Shown one piece after another: positions 1 to 10,902 of a DNA stretch of 64,000 bases (position 1 is the first letter of the stretch; each line of letters starts with the position of its first letter). A program made the position numbers and the translations under genes. Below the pieces are notes generated by a model. The model had not been told where the DNA came from. It saw only the letters and a list, made by a program, of their open reading frames with translations, and ran no database searches. Source of the stretch: Diplosphaera chodatii (Eukaryota > Chlorophyta > Trebouxiophyceae > Prasiolales > Stichococcaceae); contig JAALGY010000052.1 of assembly GCA_032358165.1 (NCBI GenBank), positions 1,922,001-1,986,000 of the forward strand. Reading direction: 5' to 3'.

Positions 1-2424
1 GACATTCCGCAAACCCTCTTTCGCTTGTCACATTCTGAACCTAGACAGCCCATGTGATGAAGGTGGCACCGTTGCTGATGGTGGGTTCAAAGCACGAGTG
101 CCGATTTGCGGAGCTGTCACATCCAGCATGCAATGGTTAATAGGGAGAATCAGACGCCATGCCTGATTTGGGATCTGGTTGTAGAAGCCGCCTGCTGGCT
201 GGCGGCCTGCAGTTCCGCAAGTTATCCTGAGTATATTGCGACTAGCAGAGCCTGCACTTTGACAACGCCATCAAATATTGCAGCATTCGTTATGAACCCA
301 CGGCCCGGCTGGCAAGGACAATCCCAGCAAGCCACATCTGCCACGCAGGTGCACGCACCGTAGCTTTGGTCATACAGCTGCTGCGCTTGCTGCTGCGCCT
401 GCCGCTTTGCTCGTTCCTATCGTTCACACAGGGCAAGTTGGGCTTCGCCTAATCCCTGGCTGCACTGGCAAACTGTGCAGTGTTCACCTGAAAAAGCAAT
501 CGATCGTTTGCGCACCTTGTCGATCCAGTCCAGGCCGTGCGTCTCAAAAAGCTTGTCTGTCTCGGCGCCAGCAATGCCAGCTATCAGTTCCTATGATGTG
601 ATACGTGAAACCTGTTGAAACAGTTTCCAGGACTCGGCTGCCGTCAGGATTAACCCAGCACACAACCAAGCGTGCGCCTTGCATGGCAGCAAGACCGGCC
701 GCTCAGCAACACCTGGGCCAAGGGGTGGTCGACCTGCTGCCCCTGGCATGCTCAGAACACACCAAGCATCACTCAATATGTACATCCTCCATGCTCATCT
801 GACTCGGCACAGGTGCAGGCGCGTCCTACCTGGTTCTCTTCGTGTTTCTCAAACTCATGCATTGCCGCAAAAGCGGCGCCACCGGCCACCGCCTCTGCAT
901 GGCGAGTGCGGCAGTCGACATCAGATTGTGATGTTGTGAGGAGACCCTCACATGGAGGGAGCTGCAACACCGACTCCTCACATCGTCAGACAATCACCCG
1001 CCGCCATCACCCGGTAGCCAGCCATCGCTAATGCGTACATAACGGGATTTTGTACATAGATGGAGCAGTCTGAAACCCTTGCTTCCGCCGCTCATCATGT
1101 GTCCAGCTCGACTGCAGCGCATAGCATTCGAGTGATGTTACAACAGCACTGCTGGCACCGCCACCATGCACATGCTGTGCAACGGCAGGCTGCCAAGCAA
1201 TATATGGCCACGCAGCATCACGCAGCATTGATGAGTTCGTCCCGTGTGCGCACTTCGTGAGGCTGTGGGTTATCATACATCTGGTTGTAGTAGCGCTGCG
1301 CGTCTGCAAAACACAGCGCATCATGCAAACCTTTTTAGCGTCCAAACGCAGGCCGTGCACGCGTGATACACGTCTTTCTATAGTTCACGACCGGTAGGAG
1401 GGCAAGGCATGCAGTGTGCGTTGGCATATCGTTGGTCAGCTCGAGTCACGCCGAGATTGAAGGTCTGCATGCAGAATGCGCACCGTCCCACGACATGCTG
1501 GCGAAGCGGCGAGTCCCTCAGCAGACGTGAATCCAGTCTATTTGGATCACTTTTGGTTGGAAACGGACTTTGTAGCGCAGCATCCGCTTTCGAGTTCATG
1601 TCCACTGGAAGCCCTGTTGCAGATCATCAGGTGCACTATGCACTCTCGCGACCCAGCCCATGCATACAACAGCAACGTCGTATTATTGCACGTTTATTGT
1701 CAAGAAATAAGATCCGTTCGCCATTCGCACTGCGCAGGCGACCGTCATTTGTGCAGCATGAAGCTGATTGACTGTGCAGGCCCAGATTTGTCAAGTGTCA
1801 TCTGTCGGGCGCGTGCGACTCAAGCTCGAGTATTTGAGGTCCAGCTGGATGCTCCATACCTGCACAAAGCCAACGCGGCGGAGCGCCGCGCTGCACCTGA
1901 TGGATCTTCAGGCTTGACGCATGATCACGTCACAATTGAAAGGCAACAGGGTTTGCTGGGACTAGTCAGCTGACCATTGCAGGGGCAGCACTGTTGAAGC
2001 TGGGTTCGACGTCATGTCGACGTCAAGCAGCAACCACGCGTCACCGTCCTGTGTGGTTGCGCAGGTTGTTGACAACCCGACATCCTGGGAAGCTTGCCGC
2101 CCAGGATACTGACAGCACCTTTGCCCTCGCTAATGCTGACATTGCTGGCGCTGCGCAGCACATCTGCAGCAGTGCGTCTGTGCGTTTCCTCAACATGTAG
2201 GACGAAAGGAGGACTCCAGCCGCTATACTGGTGCAAGCAAAGGCCTCAGATATTGATACAGCGGCGTTGTGTCCAGGTGACCGGGTGAACCTGCGCCTTA
2301 TCGCCCGTGCAACATGCAGGAGCGGTAGTGGAGTCTGCAGCCATTTTCTTGTATATGACGATGTTCTGGTCACTTGCATGTCAGATCAGCTGAGGCAAGT
2401 GATCTACTCCATTGCAAACCGCAG
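1..2424. other. gene-poor left edge
   Basis: About 2.4 kb without a reading frame I can tie to a protein family. Only short frames (under about 165 codons) occur on both strands, none with a recognisable domain, zinc-binding pattern or membrane segment. It may contain introns or small upstream exons of the ZNF598-like gene that ends at 2894, because that protein should have an N-terminal RING and C2H2 fingers, but I could not find those Cys/His patterns here. It may equally be intergenic. Confidence 0.5.
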
Positions 2425-2894
2425 GCATCTTCAACGGCAGACAGCGACGCATTTCCAAGCTGGAAGCAGCGCAATGTGCAGCTTGCACGGAGCATCGAGG
2501 AGCTGTTGGCCGGTGACGCGGCCGCTGTGAGCCAGCTGAAGCGAAGTGCAGGCGCCTTCAGGTGCACATGCGCCTGCATTACACAGCCTGGCACGATGTG
2601 CATCACCAGCTCTCGTCTTCATTGTTGGTTGACGCGATCACAACGAGGCATGCCGAGTGCCGTTGCAGGAAAGGAGAGCTAGGAGCGGAGCAGTTCCTCA
2701 GCCGCTTCCGGCAATTGTGCGGGCCGGGCAGCGAGGCAGACGCTGTGCTAGAGGAGCTGGCGTCGCTGCTGCCCGCTGCGGAGCAGCAGATTGCGCTGCA
2801 AGCTGCCCTTGACGCTGAGCGCACCCCCGACGTAACGCAGCAAGCTGGTGAGCAGCTGCATGCACACACGACCTCTGTCTACTGCACATCGTGA
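2425..2894 (+). CDS. ZNF598/Hel2-like E3 ubiquitin ligase, C-terminal exons
   Basis: Two exons (about 2425-2561 and 2669-2894) join in frame across a GT-AG intron. They encode a charged helical module: 'RNVQLARSIEELL' followed by 'AFRKGELGAEQFLSRF' and then 'ELASLLPAAEQQIALQAAL'. This order (helix, short linker with a GE/GELxAEQF step, then LLPxxEKQ-like helix) is what I know from the extreme C-terminus of ZNF598/Hel2, the RING ligase that ubiquitinates small-subunit proteins of collided ribosomes. The RING and C2H2 fingers are not visible upstream, so this is a partial model. A good donor (GTGAGC) lies at about 2847 after the codons for TQQA, so the stop at 2894 may be read-through into an intron and a further 3' exon may exist. 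Identification rests on pattern memory only. Confidence 0.5.
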
Positions 2895-3106
2895 GCCGGA
2901 TTCACGGCAGTCGAGATCATGTGCGCAAGTGACAGCTTGACAAGATACCCGCAACTTCACAGGGCACCACTGTTGCAGCCACATGATAACTCGTAGTATC
3001 AAGCAAAACCTTGCGACTGCAACGCTGTCATGCCGATCACGATGAATGCTTAGCTGGCTCGCCTGTCGTCCCTGCGCTCGCAGACGTGCCACATCGGAGA
3101 CAGGCC

Positions 3107-6100
3107 ATGCAGCAGCAATCAGCGCCATCGCAGCCGCCGCCCAGCAACGAGAGCAATGGCATTGCGGATGGAGGTGCTGCGCAGCTTGCGGAACCCGACG
3201 CAGGCGAGCAGCCACAGCTGCAGGACGACCCGCAAGCGGCGGCGGTGGCGAGGTCTGGGGGTGGCGACCCGGGTCTGTCGCTGCACCCACCCGAGGCACT
3301 GGCATCAGGGTATAGAGTATGCTCTGTCAGCGCCAATCCAACAAGCAACAAATGCCTGAACTGTTTGTCAGCTTGATGTGCACATTTGGTTCGCTTCTCT
3401 TGGGAGGTTGGTGCGCTTGTGCTGCAGGCCCGCATCAGCCAAAAAGAGGCGAAGGCAGGCTGACAGCAGCCGCAGCAATGGCGGCAATGTGCTGGTGTGG
3501 CTGCGCCAGGTATAACCCCTTAGCTTACCTTGCATTGAGTTGTTGCACCGAAAAACTCCATTTTCGAGTGCTATGGCTTGGCTCTGCTCTGCATGGTGCT
3601 GTGCCAGGGCTTCGGGATGCCACGAGTGCCCCAGTGCTGCGTTGACATTGCAGGATCTGAGGTTGCATGACAATGAGACACTGGTCGCTGCGGCGCGTGA
3701 CGCCAGGGCTGGCGGTGGGCAGCTGGCCTTTTTGTATGTGCACTCGCCGAACGAGGATGGAGACGACCCGTCAACAGGTGTCGCGCTGTGTTATGTGTCT
3801 TTGCAGAGTTTGATCGCCGCTGCCAGTGTGCAAACATGTGCCTCTCTGGACAGGACGGCAATAGCTAGGGGCGCTTGCTGTGGTGTGCATGGCAGCTCGA
3901 GCTTCGTCCCTTCATCATGATGCAGGGACATCCTGGCGACCGGGCGCAGCCTGCCGGCTGTGGATGCACCATGCGCTGGCAGCCCTGGACGCTGACCTGC
4001 AGCAGCGCTTCGGCCCTGGCGCCGGCATCGTCTTCAGGCGAGCCCGCCGCCTCGGACTGGTTGCCAGACACTGCCGACCCCGCGTAGGTTGCATTCGGGG
4101 ACTTACATGATGACACGACTCACCTGATGCAGGCGGGGTCCATACCTGGACACAGTCAAGCAGGTGGCGGCAGCGCTTAGTGTTGCAGCAGTGTTCTACA
4201 GCCGGCAGCACGAACCTGCCATGCAGGTGAGTCCAGCACTCACGTGGCCATCTCGTGTGATACGTTGATGCTCATCTGTACAGCATGATGCTCCGTGCCC
4301 AGAGCCATGGAAGCGCAGTTGCAGATGTATAGGTGTCGATCAACTGCAGGCACGAGACGAGGCTGTTCAGCAGGGGTTGGAGGCAGCTGGTCTCCAGGTG
4401 TGACGACTGCCCAGCTGTTTCCTGCAACACGCGTACTGCTGTTGTTGCACGACTTTCACATTGACCCTTTTCATATGGTCCTACAATAGCAGGATGTAGC
4501 CTCCTCAGATGTATGGCTGTCGCAGGGCTGCAAAGTTCCCAGCTTGCTGAGTTCAAGATCCATCGTTGTGGTCATGAGACTGTTTTTGCATGTTAGGTGC
4601 AATCCTTTGGCACGCTGCTGATGCGGGAGCCACAGGAGGTGCGTGTAGACATGGGGCGCTGGTGCGGCCACTTTGGCACGCTCACACCCTTCGACAGGTG
4701 TGCCTGTGCGTGCAGAGCGTTGTTGCACAGCAGTACTGCATGGCAGAGTGCGGGCCTTCATCTCGGGCATGTAGGTTTGGGTGCAAAAGGGCATGGATGC
4801 TGCCATGCCCAGGGCTACAACCACAAGATGCCTCCAATTGCTGTGCTGTTGTTTGATCCAGGGCCTGCAGACGGCTGCCCAAGCTGCGCAAACCGCTGCC
4901 AGCACCCGAGGCACTGCCGGTTTCGCAGCTGCCGCCTGCCAAGGCAGCTGGGGGAGAGGCCCTCGAGCAGCTGGGCTTGGCCGCAATGCCCCGGCGGAGG
5001 GACGGCTCGCTGATTGATTGGGGCGCCGGTGTCATGTCCGCATGGAAGCCCAGCGAGCGGGACGGGCTAGCAGCTCTGGACGACTTCCTAGAGATAGGTG
5101 AGGTGTGAGCATGCCTACAGTAGCTGTCTGCATCTCCCAGAACTTTGCATGATCAGCGGTGCTCCCTCGATCTCTCACCATTTGCAGGCGGCATGTTTTC
5201 CGCTGCAGTACCCGCACCTTGCGATTCAAATGTATGTGTGGTCTGTGCAGGCTTCAGCAACTACGAGGCCCAGCGGCAGTTTGCAGATGCACGGGCCGTG
5301 TCCCGTCTGTCGCCCTATATCCACTTCGGCCAGCTCAGGTCAGTGCAGCTGCCCAGCACGACTCGTCATTGCACACCTGGCTTTGCGCTGCAGCTGACTC
5401 CTTGTGCCATGGCTGACAAGCACCATGAGGATATATAACTTCCTCTTGTCACTCTGCCAACGAGACCTGCAACATTGCCTGCAGCCCACGCCTGGTGCTG
5501 GACCGCGCAAACCAGAAGGGCGGCTCAAGCATCAGCAAGACCTTCATGCGACGGCTGGTGTGGCGCGACCTGTCCTACTGGCTACTGCATCACTGGCCAC
5601 ACATGCCCAGCGAGCCAATGCGGTCGCACTATGCAGACCAGGTGCAGCACCATTTGCAACGACAACGAAAACCCAAATATTTGTTGGCAAGCATAACTTG
5701 CAGTCCAGCTGCTGCATGCTTGCATGTCGTGTGACACTGTGCGACAAGGCCAAGGCAATGAGCATGTACGCTATAGTGCATCCTCTATGACGTTCACTAG
5801 CATTTATGTCCTTGTCGCTCGGTACACTGTGCACTTGCACCGCCCAGGAGTGGCGGGATGATGCCACAATGCTGCGGGCATGGCAGCGTGGGCAGACCGG
5901 CTTCCCACTGGTGGACGCTGGCATGCGCCAGCTATGGGCCACTGGCTGGATGCAGCAGGTTGCTCCTTCCTCTGTGATGATGCTCTTGGGCCATGATTGC
6001 GTCAGGCGCTGCATGCCCTGTGCGAGTACCAACAGCATGTCTTGAGTGACACAGCCATTGCAACCACAGCTGCGTACCCCTGTTCGTGGTTTCTGTCGAC

Positions 6101-7380
6101 GGTTCATCCTCGTTTGCAATTGCGGATTGTTAAACCCCTCCTGCTGTGCAGTCGCTGCGCATGGTGACAGCCTGCTTCCTGACTGAGTACCTGAACATCT
6201 CGTGGGTCGAAGGCGCACGTTGGTACCACGACACCCTGGTGCGCGGGATATGTGCATGCGCCCAATGCAGGCACACCAAAACAATGTGGAGCAATTTGTA
6301 TATGTACCAGGCGCTGAGATGCATTATTGAGAGTTGACAGGCAGGACCCGTGGCTGCGCTTGTTAGAGACTGCATGCCATGGCTTCAGTTGCCCATTTGC
6401 GACTACGCCTGGCTTGTTTCGGTCGACCAGGACCGTCGGCTCACAAGCTTGCCAACATGGGATGCTCAGGTGGATGGCGACCTGGCAATCAACTCCATGA
6501 TGTGGCAGAATGCGGGGAAGAGTGGCCTGGACCAGTGGAACTTCACACTGCAGCCTACCAGCAAGGGCCAGGTGAGCATGCTGCCGGCACAGCTGAAGGG
6601 GCGCCGTCGCATCCACAGGTTGATCGGCACACGAAGAGCTGTGCACTTTGCAGTAGCATGTAGCCCTCGGCGGCGGTCACCCCACACCAGTCAGCAGGGA
6701 ACGGTTAACCTGCGCACACTCAGCACAGTTAACCACACAACCGAGCAGGACCCGAAGGGCGCATTCACACGGGAGTGGGTGCCGGAGCTGAAGGAGCTGC
6801 CGACCAAGTACATCCACGCACCCTGGACAGCGCCGGAGGCGACCCTGCAGCAGGCTGGCGTCGCGCTCGGCCAAACATACCCTCACCGCATCATCACCAT
6901 TGACATGAAGGTATATGCTTCCACAATGCATCATCATTGGTCCCACAGAACACAACACACATGTGGGGACCTAGGCGGAGATGCAACTGGCCTGAACAAG
7001 TGTGAGCTGACGACAGTGTGAGGACATGGCTGTAATGTGGTGCTTGGTTGGCTGGTGGTACAGTGGCTGCGCCAGCAAAATCAGGCGGCAATCGTGCGAG
7101 CCAGGCGCAAGCATGCTAAGACGTGCAGCAATGACGCTGGCTACGACCTGATCACAGTGCCCAAGGTTCGCAATATTTTATGTAAGGCTTTGTGGTCAGT
7201 GGTATGGGTGCGCATCCATGTGACATGCACAGAAACCTTCGTTGATACGCGGGTACATGCACATTGCAGGGCACCACTGTAGCACACGATGGGCAGCGCA
7301 TGCGTGTGTTCACAGTACCGCCCCTGCGTGATGTCGGGCAGGCCGGGCAGCAGAACCTCGAGTCCTTCGTCAGCAGATGA
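3107..7380 (+). CDS. photolyase/cryptochrome family flavoprotein
   Basis: Blue-light flavoprotein of the DNA photolyase/cryptochrome family. I can join exons 3467-3509, 3654-3777, 3926-4037, 4133-4226, 4350-4397, 4597-4697, 4871-5097, 5251-5338, 5485-5641, 5848-5958, 6152-6238, 6470-6571, 6749-6910, 7064-7165 and 7270-7380 with every phase agreeing; a first exon 3107-3309 is tentative. The N-terminal Rossmann-like domain opens with 'VLVWLRQDLRLHDNE'. The FAD domain has 'RLSPYIHFGQLSPR', 'AWQRGQTGFPLVDAGMRQLW' and 'GDLAINSMMWQNAG'. The residue four before the FAD-proximal Trp (codon at 6491) is Asn, as in photolyases, not the Asp of plant cryptochromes. The 'MMWQNAGKSGLDQWNF' block differs from canonical class I/III enzymes and resembles, from memory, a plant photolyase-like clade. 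One intron (4038-4132) uses a GC donor. Subclass and substrate are unsettled. Confidence 0.85.
4038..4132 (+). other. GC-AG intron in photolyase gene
   Basis: Joining 4037 to 4133 (exon ...TTCAG, intron GCGAGC...TGCAG) restores the conserved run 'IVFRRGPYLDTV' in phase. No GT donor nearby gives this reading. Basis is the sequence plus family conservation at this site. Confidence 0.7.
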
Positions 7381-7841
7381 CGGGCAGTGACATGTTTGTC
7401 AGAGCGAGGATAGGCCACACACATGTTTGAGACGACTGAACAACCAGCGCAGTTGGTATGCAACATTCATTCTGGGATAGTGACTCGGTCTGCCAGTGGC
7501 CTACGCGTCCCTTCAAATGTTGCAACTTGATTGATCAGCAACATCTTTGAGTCTTGATGTATTGTGCGCACACTACCTGACTGGATTGTAATGAACATAG
7601 CTGAACGCCAACGGTAGCTTGCACGATGCTTCGCACGTCTGGCTCATGCACAACACCGCAGACCTGAAGCCCCTGCAGCCACATAGGTCTTTGCACACGC
7701 GACATGCTTCACCGCACGCCCAGCATGCGGAGGTTGCTGCCATGACTGCAGGAACGCCTGTGGGCATCGTGATGTCCTGTCGCCAGACGGTTGCTGTTGA
7801 CGAGCTGAGGCTGCAATGCTGTGCACTGGAGAGGCCTGTGC
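7381..7841. other. 3' region between convergent photolyase and 7842-8279 genes
   Basis: Non-coding as far as I can see. It holds a TGTAA poly(A) signal at 7587-7591, 207 nt after the photolyase stop codon. The region should contain the 3' UTRs of both convergent genes. Confidence 0.6.
7587..7591 (+). terminator. TGTAA poly(A) signal (photolyase)
   Basis: Green-algal nuclear mRNAs typically use UGUAA a short way upstream of the cleavage site. This copy lies 207 nt after the stop codon of the photolyase-like gene. Confidence 0.5.
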
Positions 7842-8279
7842 TTATGCGCCAGCAGGCTGTGGACCCTTGTACCGCGGGCTGGTCAGCGTCTTCTGGCTGA
7901 GCTCATAGCGGAATGCCTTGTCCTTCTTGGCTGTCGCGACCGCGCCGGGCTTGGTCACCACCCACCCCCGCTGCCGTAGATCCTGTAGAATGATCTTCAT
8001 GTGCCGCTTGCTGCGCACGCCCTTCTTCTCTGCCTCTGCCCAGATCTCTGCGGAAGTCATCGGCTTCGAGCCTGAGAGGATGTCATAGATCTTTGACTTC
8101 ACGCCGTCTTCCGTCTCTGCCTTCTCCGCTGCGGCTGCAGAAATCTGCGTGCTGAGGCGGCGTGCAGTCAGCGGCGTGAGGACTCGCCGCGACGCCAGCA
8201 TGCTGAGGCTGCCGCTCCGCGCTCTGCAGCTGCTGCACACGGCCCTGGAGCCGGCTGCTGCCAGCGGCGCGGCGATCAT
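7842..8279 (-). CDS. small mitochondria-targeted winged-helix-like protein
   Basis: Single uninterrupted frame of 145 codons starting at the ATG whose complement is 8277-8279. Residues 1-45 are rich in Ala, Arg and Ser with no acidic residue ('RRVLTPLTARRLSTQIS'), a typical mitochondrial presequence. The mature part (about residues 55-130) reads as a small winged-helix-like fold: 'IYDILSGSKPMTSAEIWAEA', then a recognition-like helix 'RSKRHMKIILQDLRQRGWV' and a strand with Lys/Arg. I do not recognise the family with certainty; a mitoribosome- or complex-assembly-associated protein is possible. It is intronless in an intron-dense region and divergent from accA, with 428 bases between the two start codons. 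Confidence 0.75.
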   Translation of the reverse strand: MIAAPLAAAGSRAVCSSCRARSGSLSMLASRRVLTPLTARRLSTQISAAAAEKAETEDGVKSKIYDILSGSKPMTSAEIWAEAEKKGVRSKRHMKIILQDLRQRGWVVTKPGAVATAKKDKAFRYELSQKTLTSPRYKGPQPAGA

Positions 8280-8707
8280 CACGTCAAATGAACCTTTGCC
8301 AACACGTCGGCGGAGTGTTCACTTTGTGTCCGCTCTCCGCCTGAGTACCTGCAAAGCTTGCCCGCATGTGGCTGCCATCACTGCTGTCAGTACTTTGTGG
8401 GCAACCGTAAAGATATGGTCGCTAGTGCCTTCCAAATCGATCGGGCATGGGGCGCACCAATTCCGCCTATCAATGACTCAGCATGCACCACCGCCGGTGA
8501 GTTCATGGGGCAGTGTGCTGGCTCGCTGCGCAGCTCTGCAGGCTCCGATACTGATAGGCCATCGGCAAGCAGTATCAGCAGTGCCTGACTGCCGTTGTGC
8601 ACACGTTCGGCTGCAGCGACGGGCAGCTTGGCCCCCGGAGCCCAGCCTTTATCTGTCCGTCAATGCGCAAGTGAGCGATCGTCGGCCTGCAGCCGCGGCG
8701 CAGCGGC
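8280..8707. promoter_or_regulatory. shared divergent 5' region (7842-8279 gene / accA)
   Basis: 428 bases separate the start codons of two divergently transcribed intronless genes, one with a mitochondrial-type and one with a plastid-type leader. It should hold both promoters and both 5' UTRs. No TATA-like element stood out to me. Confidence 0.5.
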
Positions 8708-10279
8708 ATGTCATTTGCGCAGACCCATATTGGGGGCCACGCCAGCCTGTTCAGACAGCAGCAGAGGCCTCTGCACCCGCAGCCGAGCCGATGCCCAGCT
8801 CGCCAGATCGCTGTGCAAGCCAGCAAGGGTGCGCCAGACCCGCCGGACACCCCGAAGCAGGAGCGGCGGGGCGGTCGAGAATGGTTGCAGACCATGCTCT
8901 CGCGCTTTGGTCCCATCGCAGAGAAGGCAGAAAACACAGCCGTGCTTGACTTTGAGAAGCCCCTGGTGGAGCTGGACAATCGCATCAAGGAGGTGCGGAA
9001 GGTGGCAGAGGACAATGGTGTGGACGTCTCCGAGCAAATCAAAGAGCTGGAGGGCCGGGCAGCCCAGCTTCGGACGGACACATACAACCGGCTGACGCCG
9101 GTACAGCAGTTGCATGTGGCCCGCCACCCCAACCGGCCCACATTCCTGGACATCGCCCTCAACATCACCGACAAATTTGTCGAGCTGCACGGCGATCGTG
9201 CAGGCCTGGACGACCCAGCAATGGTGGCAGGCATCGGCTCCATCAACGGCGTGTCATACATGATGATTGGGCAGCAGAAGGGGCGGAACACAAAGGAGAA
9301 CATCCACCGCAACTTCGGCATGCCGCAGCCCAATGGCTATCGCAAAGCGCTGCGCTTCATGCGCCATGCTGACAAGTTTGGATTCCCCATCATCACCTTC
9401 GTGGACACTCCCGGCGCATATGCGGGCAAGAACGCAGAGGAGCTGGGCCAGGGTGAGGCAATCGCAGTGAACCTACGGGAGATGTTTGGCTTCCGGGTGC
9501 CCATCTTCAGCATCGTCATTGGCGAGGGGGGATCAGGCGGCGCGCTGGCCATTGGCTGCTCGAACAGGTCGCTCATTCTGGAGCACGCAGTCTACTATGT
9601 GGCTAGCCCGGAGGCCTGCGCAGCAATCCTGTGGAAGTCACGAGACAAGGCAGCGACGGCAACAGAGGCGCTGAAGATCACCAGCAAGGCGCTGGTGGAT
9701 TTTGGCGTGATGGATGGCATCATCCCCGAGCCTTCGGGCGGCGCGCACGCTGATCCCATGGCCGCCTTCCCCGCCATCAAGACCGCCATCACTGACCTCT
9801 GGGCAGAGTACTCGAGCATGTCGGAGGAGGAGATCAAGCTGGACCGGTATGCCAAGTTCCGGAAGCTGGGCGACTATGCAGACTACCCCGTGGTGGGCGG
9901 CCTCTGGCGGGAAGCGCGCGAGGAGCGTGCCAACGCCGAGGGCGTGCGGACGAAGGCAGGTACGTGGGCGCTGAACCAAGGCGAGGCGGCAGCCATCGAG
10001 GCGGCGGCAGACGCCGATGAGCGGTGGGAGAAGTCGCTGGAGGGCAAGGACCAGTGGCTGATGCGCCCCCTGCAGCCGCCCGGCCTCCTGCGCTCTGGTG
10101 TCATGGAGGCTGCACTGGGCATGATGGAGCTTGCGTATGAGAAGGAGGATGCGGGTACCATCGACACGGCGGCTGACGACAAGCCAGTTGAGGTGGACGT
10201 CAGCACAGTGCAAACGGAGTCGAGTCCTAATGGAGCGTCAAACGAGAGCGACTATCAAACAGCCGACACCGAAGCATGA
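8708..10279 (+). CDS. accA: acetyl-CoA carboxylase carboxyltransferase subunit alpha, plastidial
   Basis: Intronless frame of 523 residues. Residues 1-40 are Gln-, Arg-, Ser- and Pro-rich without clear secondary structure and act as a plastid transit peptide. The body matches AccA (alpha-CT of heteromeric acetyl-CoA carboxylase): N-terminal helical 'LDFEKPLVELDNRIKEV', then 'NRLTPVQQLHVARHPNRPT', the crotonase-fold core with 'TPGAYAGKNAEELGQGEAIA' and the oxyanion-type 'GEGGSGGALAIG' (about residues 274-285). With a beta-CT partner it transfers carboxyl from carboxybiotin to acetyl-CoA, making malonyl-CoA for fatty acid synthesis in the plastid stroma. A C-terminal acidic/Ser-Thr tail (after about residue 470) is likely disordered, as in land-plant alpha-CT. 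The lack of introns contrasts with most neighbours. Confidence 0.97.
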   Translation: MSFAQTHIGGHASLFRQQQRPLHPQPSRCPARQIAVQASKGAPDPPDTPKQERRGGREWLQTMLSRFGPIAEKAENTAVLDFEKPLVELDNRIKEVRKVAEDNGVDVSEQIKELEGRAAQLRTDTYNRLTPVQQLHVARHPNRPTFLDIALNITDKFVELHGDRAGLDDPAMVAGIGSINGVSYMMIGQQKGRNTKENIHRNFGMPQPNGYRKALRFMRHADKFGFPIITFVDTPGAYAGKNAEELGQGEAIAVNLREMFGFRVPIFSIVIGEGGSGGALAIGCSNRSLILEHAVYYVASPEACAAILWKSRDKAATATEALKITSKALVDFGVMDGIIPEPSGGAHADPMAAFPAIKTAITDLWAEYSSMSEEEIKLDRYAKFRKLGDYADYPVVGGLWREAREERANAEGVRTKAGTWALNQGEAAAIEAAADADERWEKSLEGKDQWLMRPLQPPGLLRSGVMEAALGMMELAYEKEDAGTIDTAADDKPVEVDVSTVQTESSPNGASNESDYQTADTEA

Positions 10280-10902
10280 AGGAGGCGGCATGTTCCAGAG
10301 GGCAGCGAGGGAGTTGGAGTTCATCAAAAAGTTTACAGCAAGCAGGCGCATCTCGGCATGCCATGCGGCTGTCAGAGCCGATGTGTGCGCAGCACTGCAA
10401 ACACTACAACAGATGCGCAGGGAGATGGAAGACTGCTGCTTGTGTGTTACTGTTGCCCTCAGTGTACATGATGGAATGCACTGCCGATGAGTGCGCAGCG
10501 TTGAGAGAGCGAGACTGCTCTGGTTGCAGACGTGTGCAATTCACGACGACCATGATATGTTGTGCTGCCAACGCATCTTGGTAACGCAGTGCTGTATCCC
10601 TCCTTATCCATGTGTCCTTGACACTAGCTTGCCCAAGCCAGGCACCAGGAACACACTGGCATGCCCTGCAGCAACCAGCCCAGCTGTGCCAATTGCCGTG
10701 CCTCAGGTGCATTACCAACAAAATCTCCAGCTGCAGTGTTGTAAGCATTCTGTTCACGTTCTGCTGGGATATATGCTCACCCGCTGTTGAATCTTGACTC
10801 TAACCCTGCTGTTTGCCCAGCAGCGTTTCTGGCACATGCCGTAAAAATTCACCTAGGGCACCAGCGACTGCGTCCCCCGCGTAGCTTTGCCCAGATTCAG
10901 CA
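10280..10902. other. accA 3' UTR and Tim8 5' region
   Basis: No coding frame that I can support. A TGTAA signal at 10740-10744 (461 nt after the accA stop) suggests a long accA 3' UTR, leaving about 160 bases for the Tim8 promoter and 5' leader. Confidence 0.5.
10740..10744 (+). terminator. TGTAA poly(A) signal (accA)
   Basis: Only TGTAA that I saw between the accA stop codon and the next gene start; the distance of 461 nt is long but within the range of algal 3' UTRs. Confidence 0.4.

Noticed and set aside
4038..4087. reading past the GC donor to a GT at about 4087 in the photolyase gene
   Set aside because: Gives a non-conserved Arg/Leu-rich insertion and loses the 'RRGPYLDTV' junction.
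5544..6284. 246-codon minus-strand frame
   Set aside because: Opposite verified photolyase exons; no domain.
8575..9333. 252-codon minus-strand frame
   Set aside because: Lies wholly opposite the accA gene and has shadow-like Cys/Ser/Arg composition.
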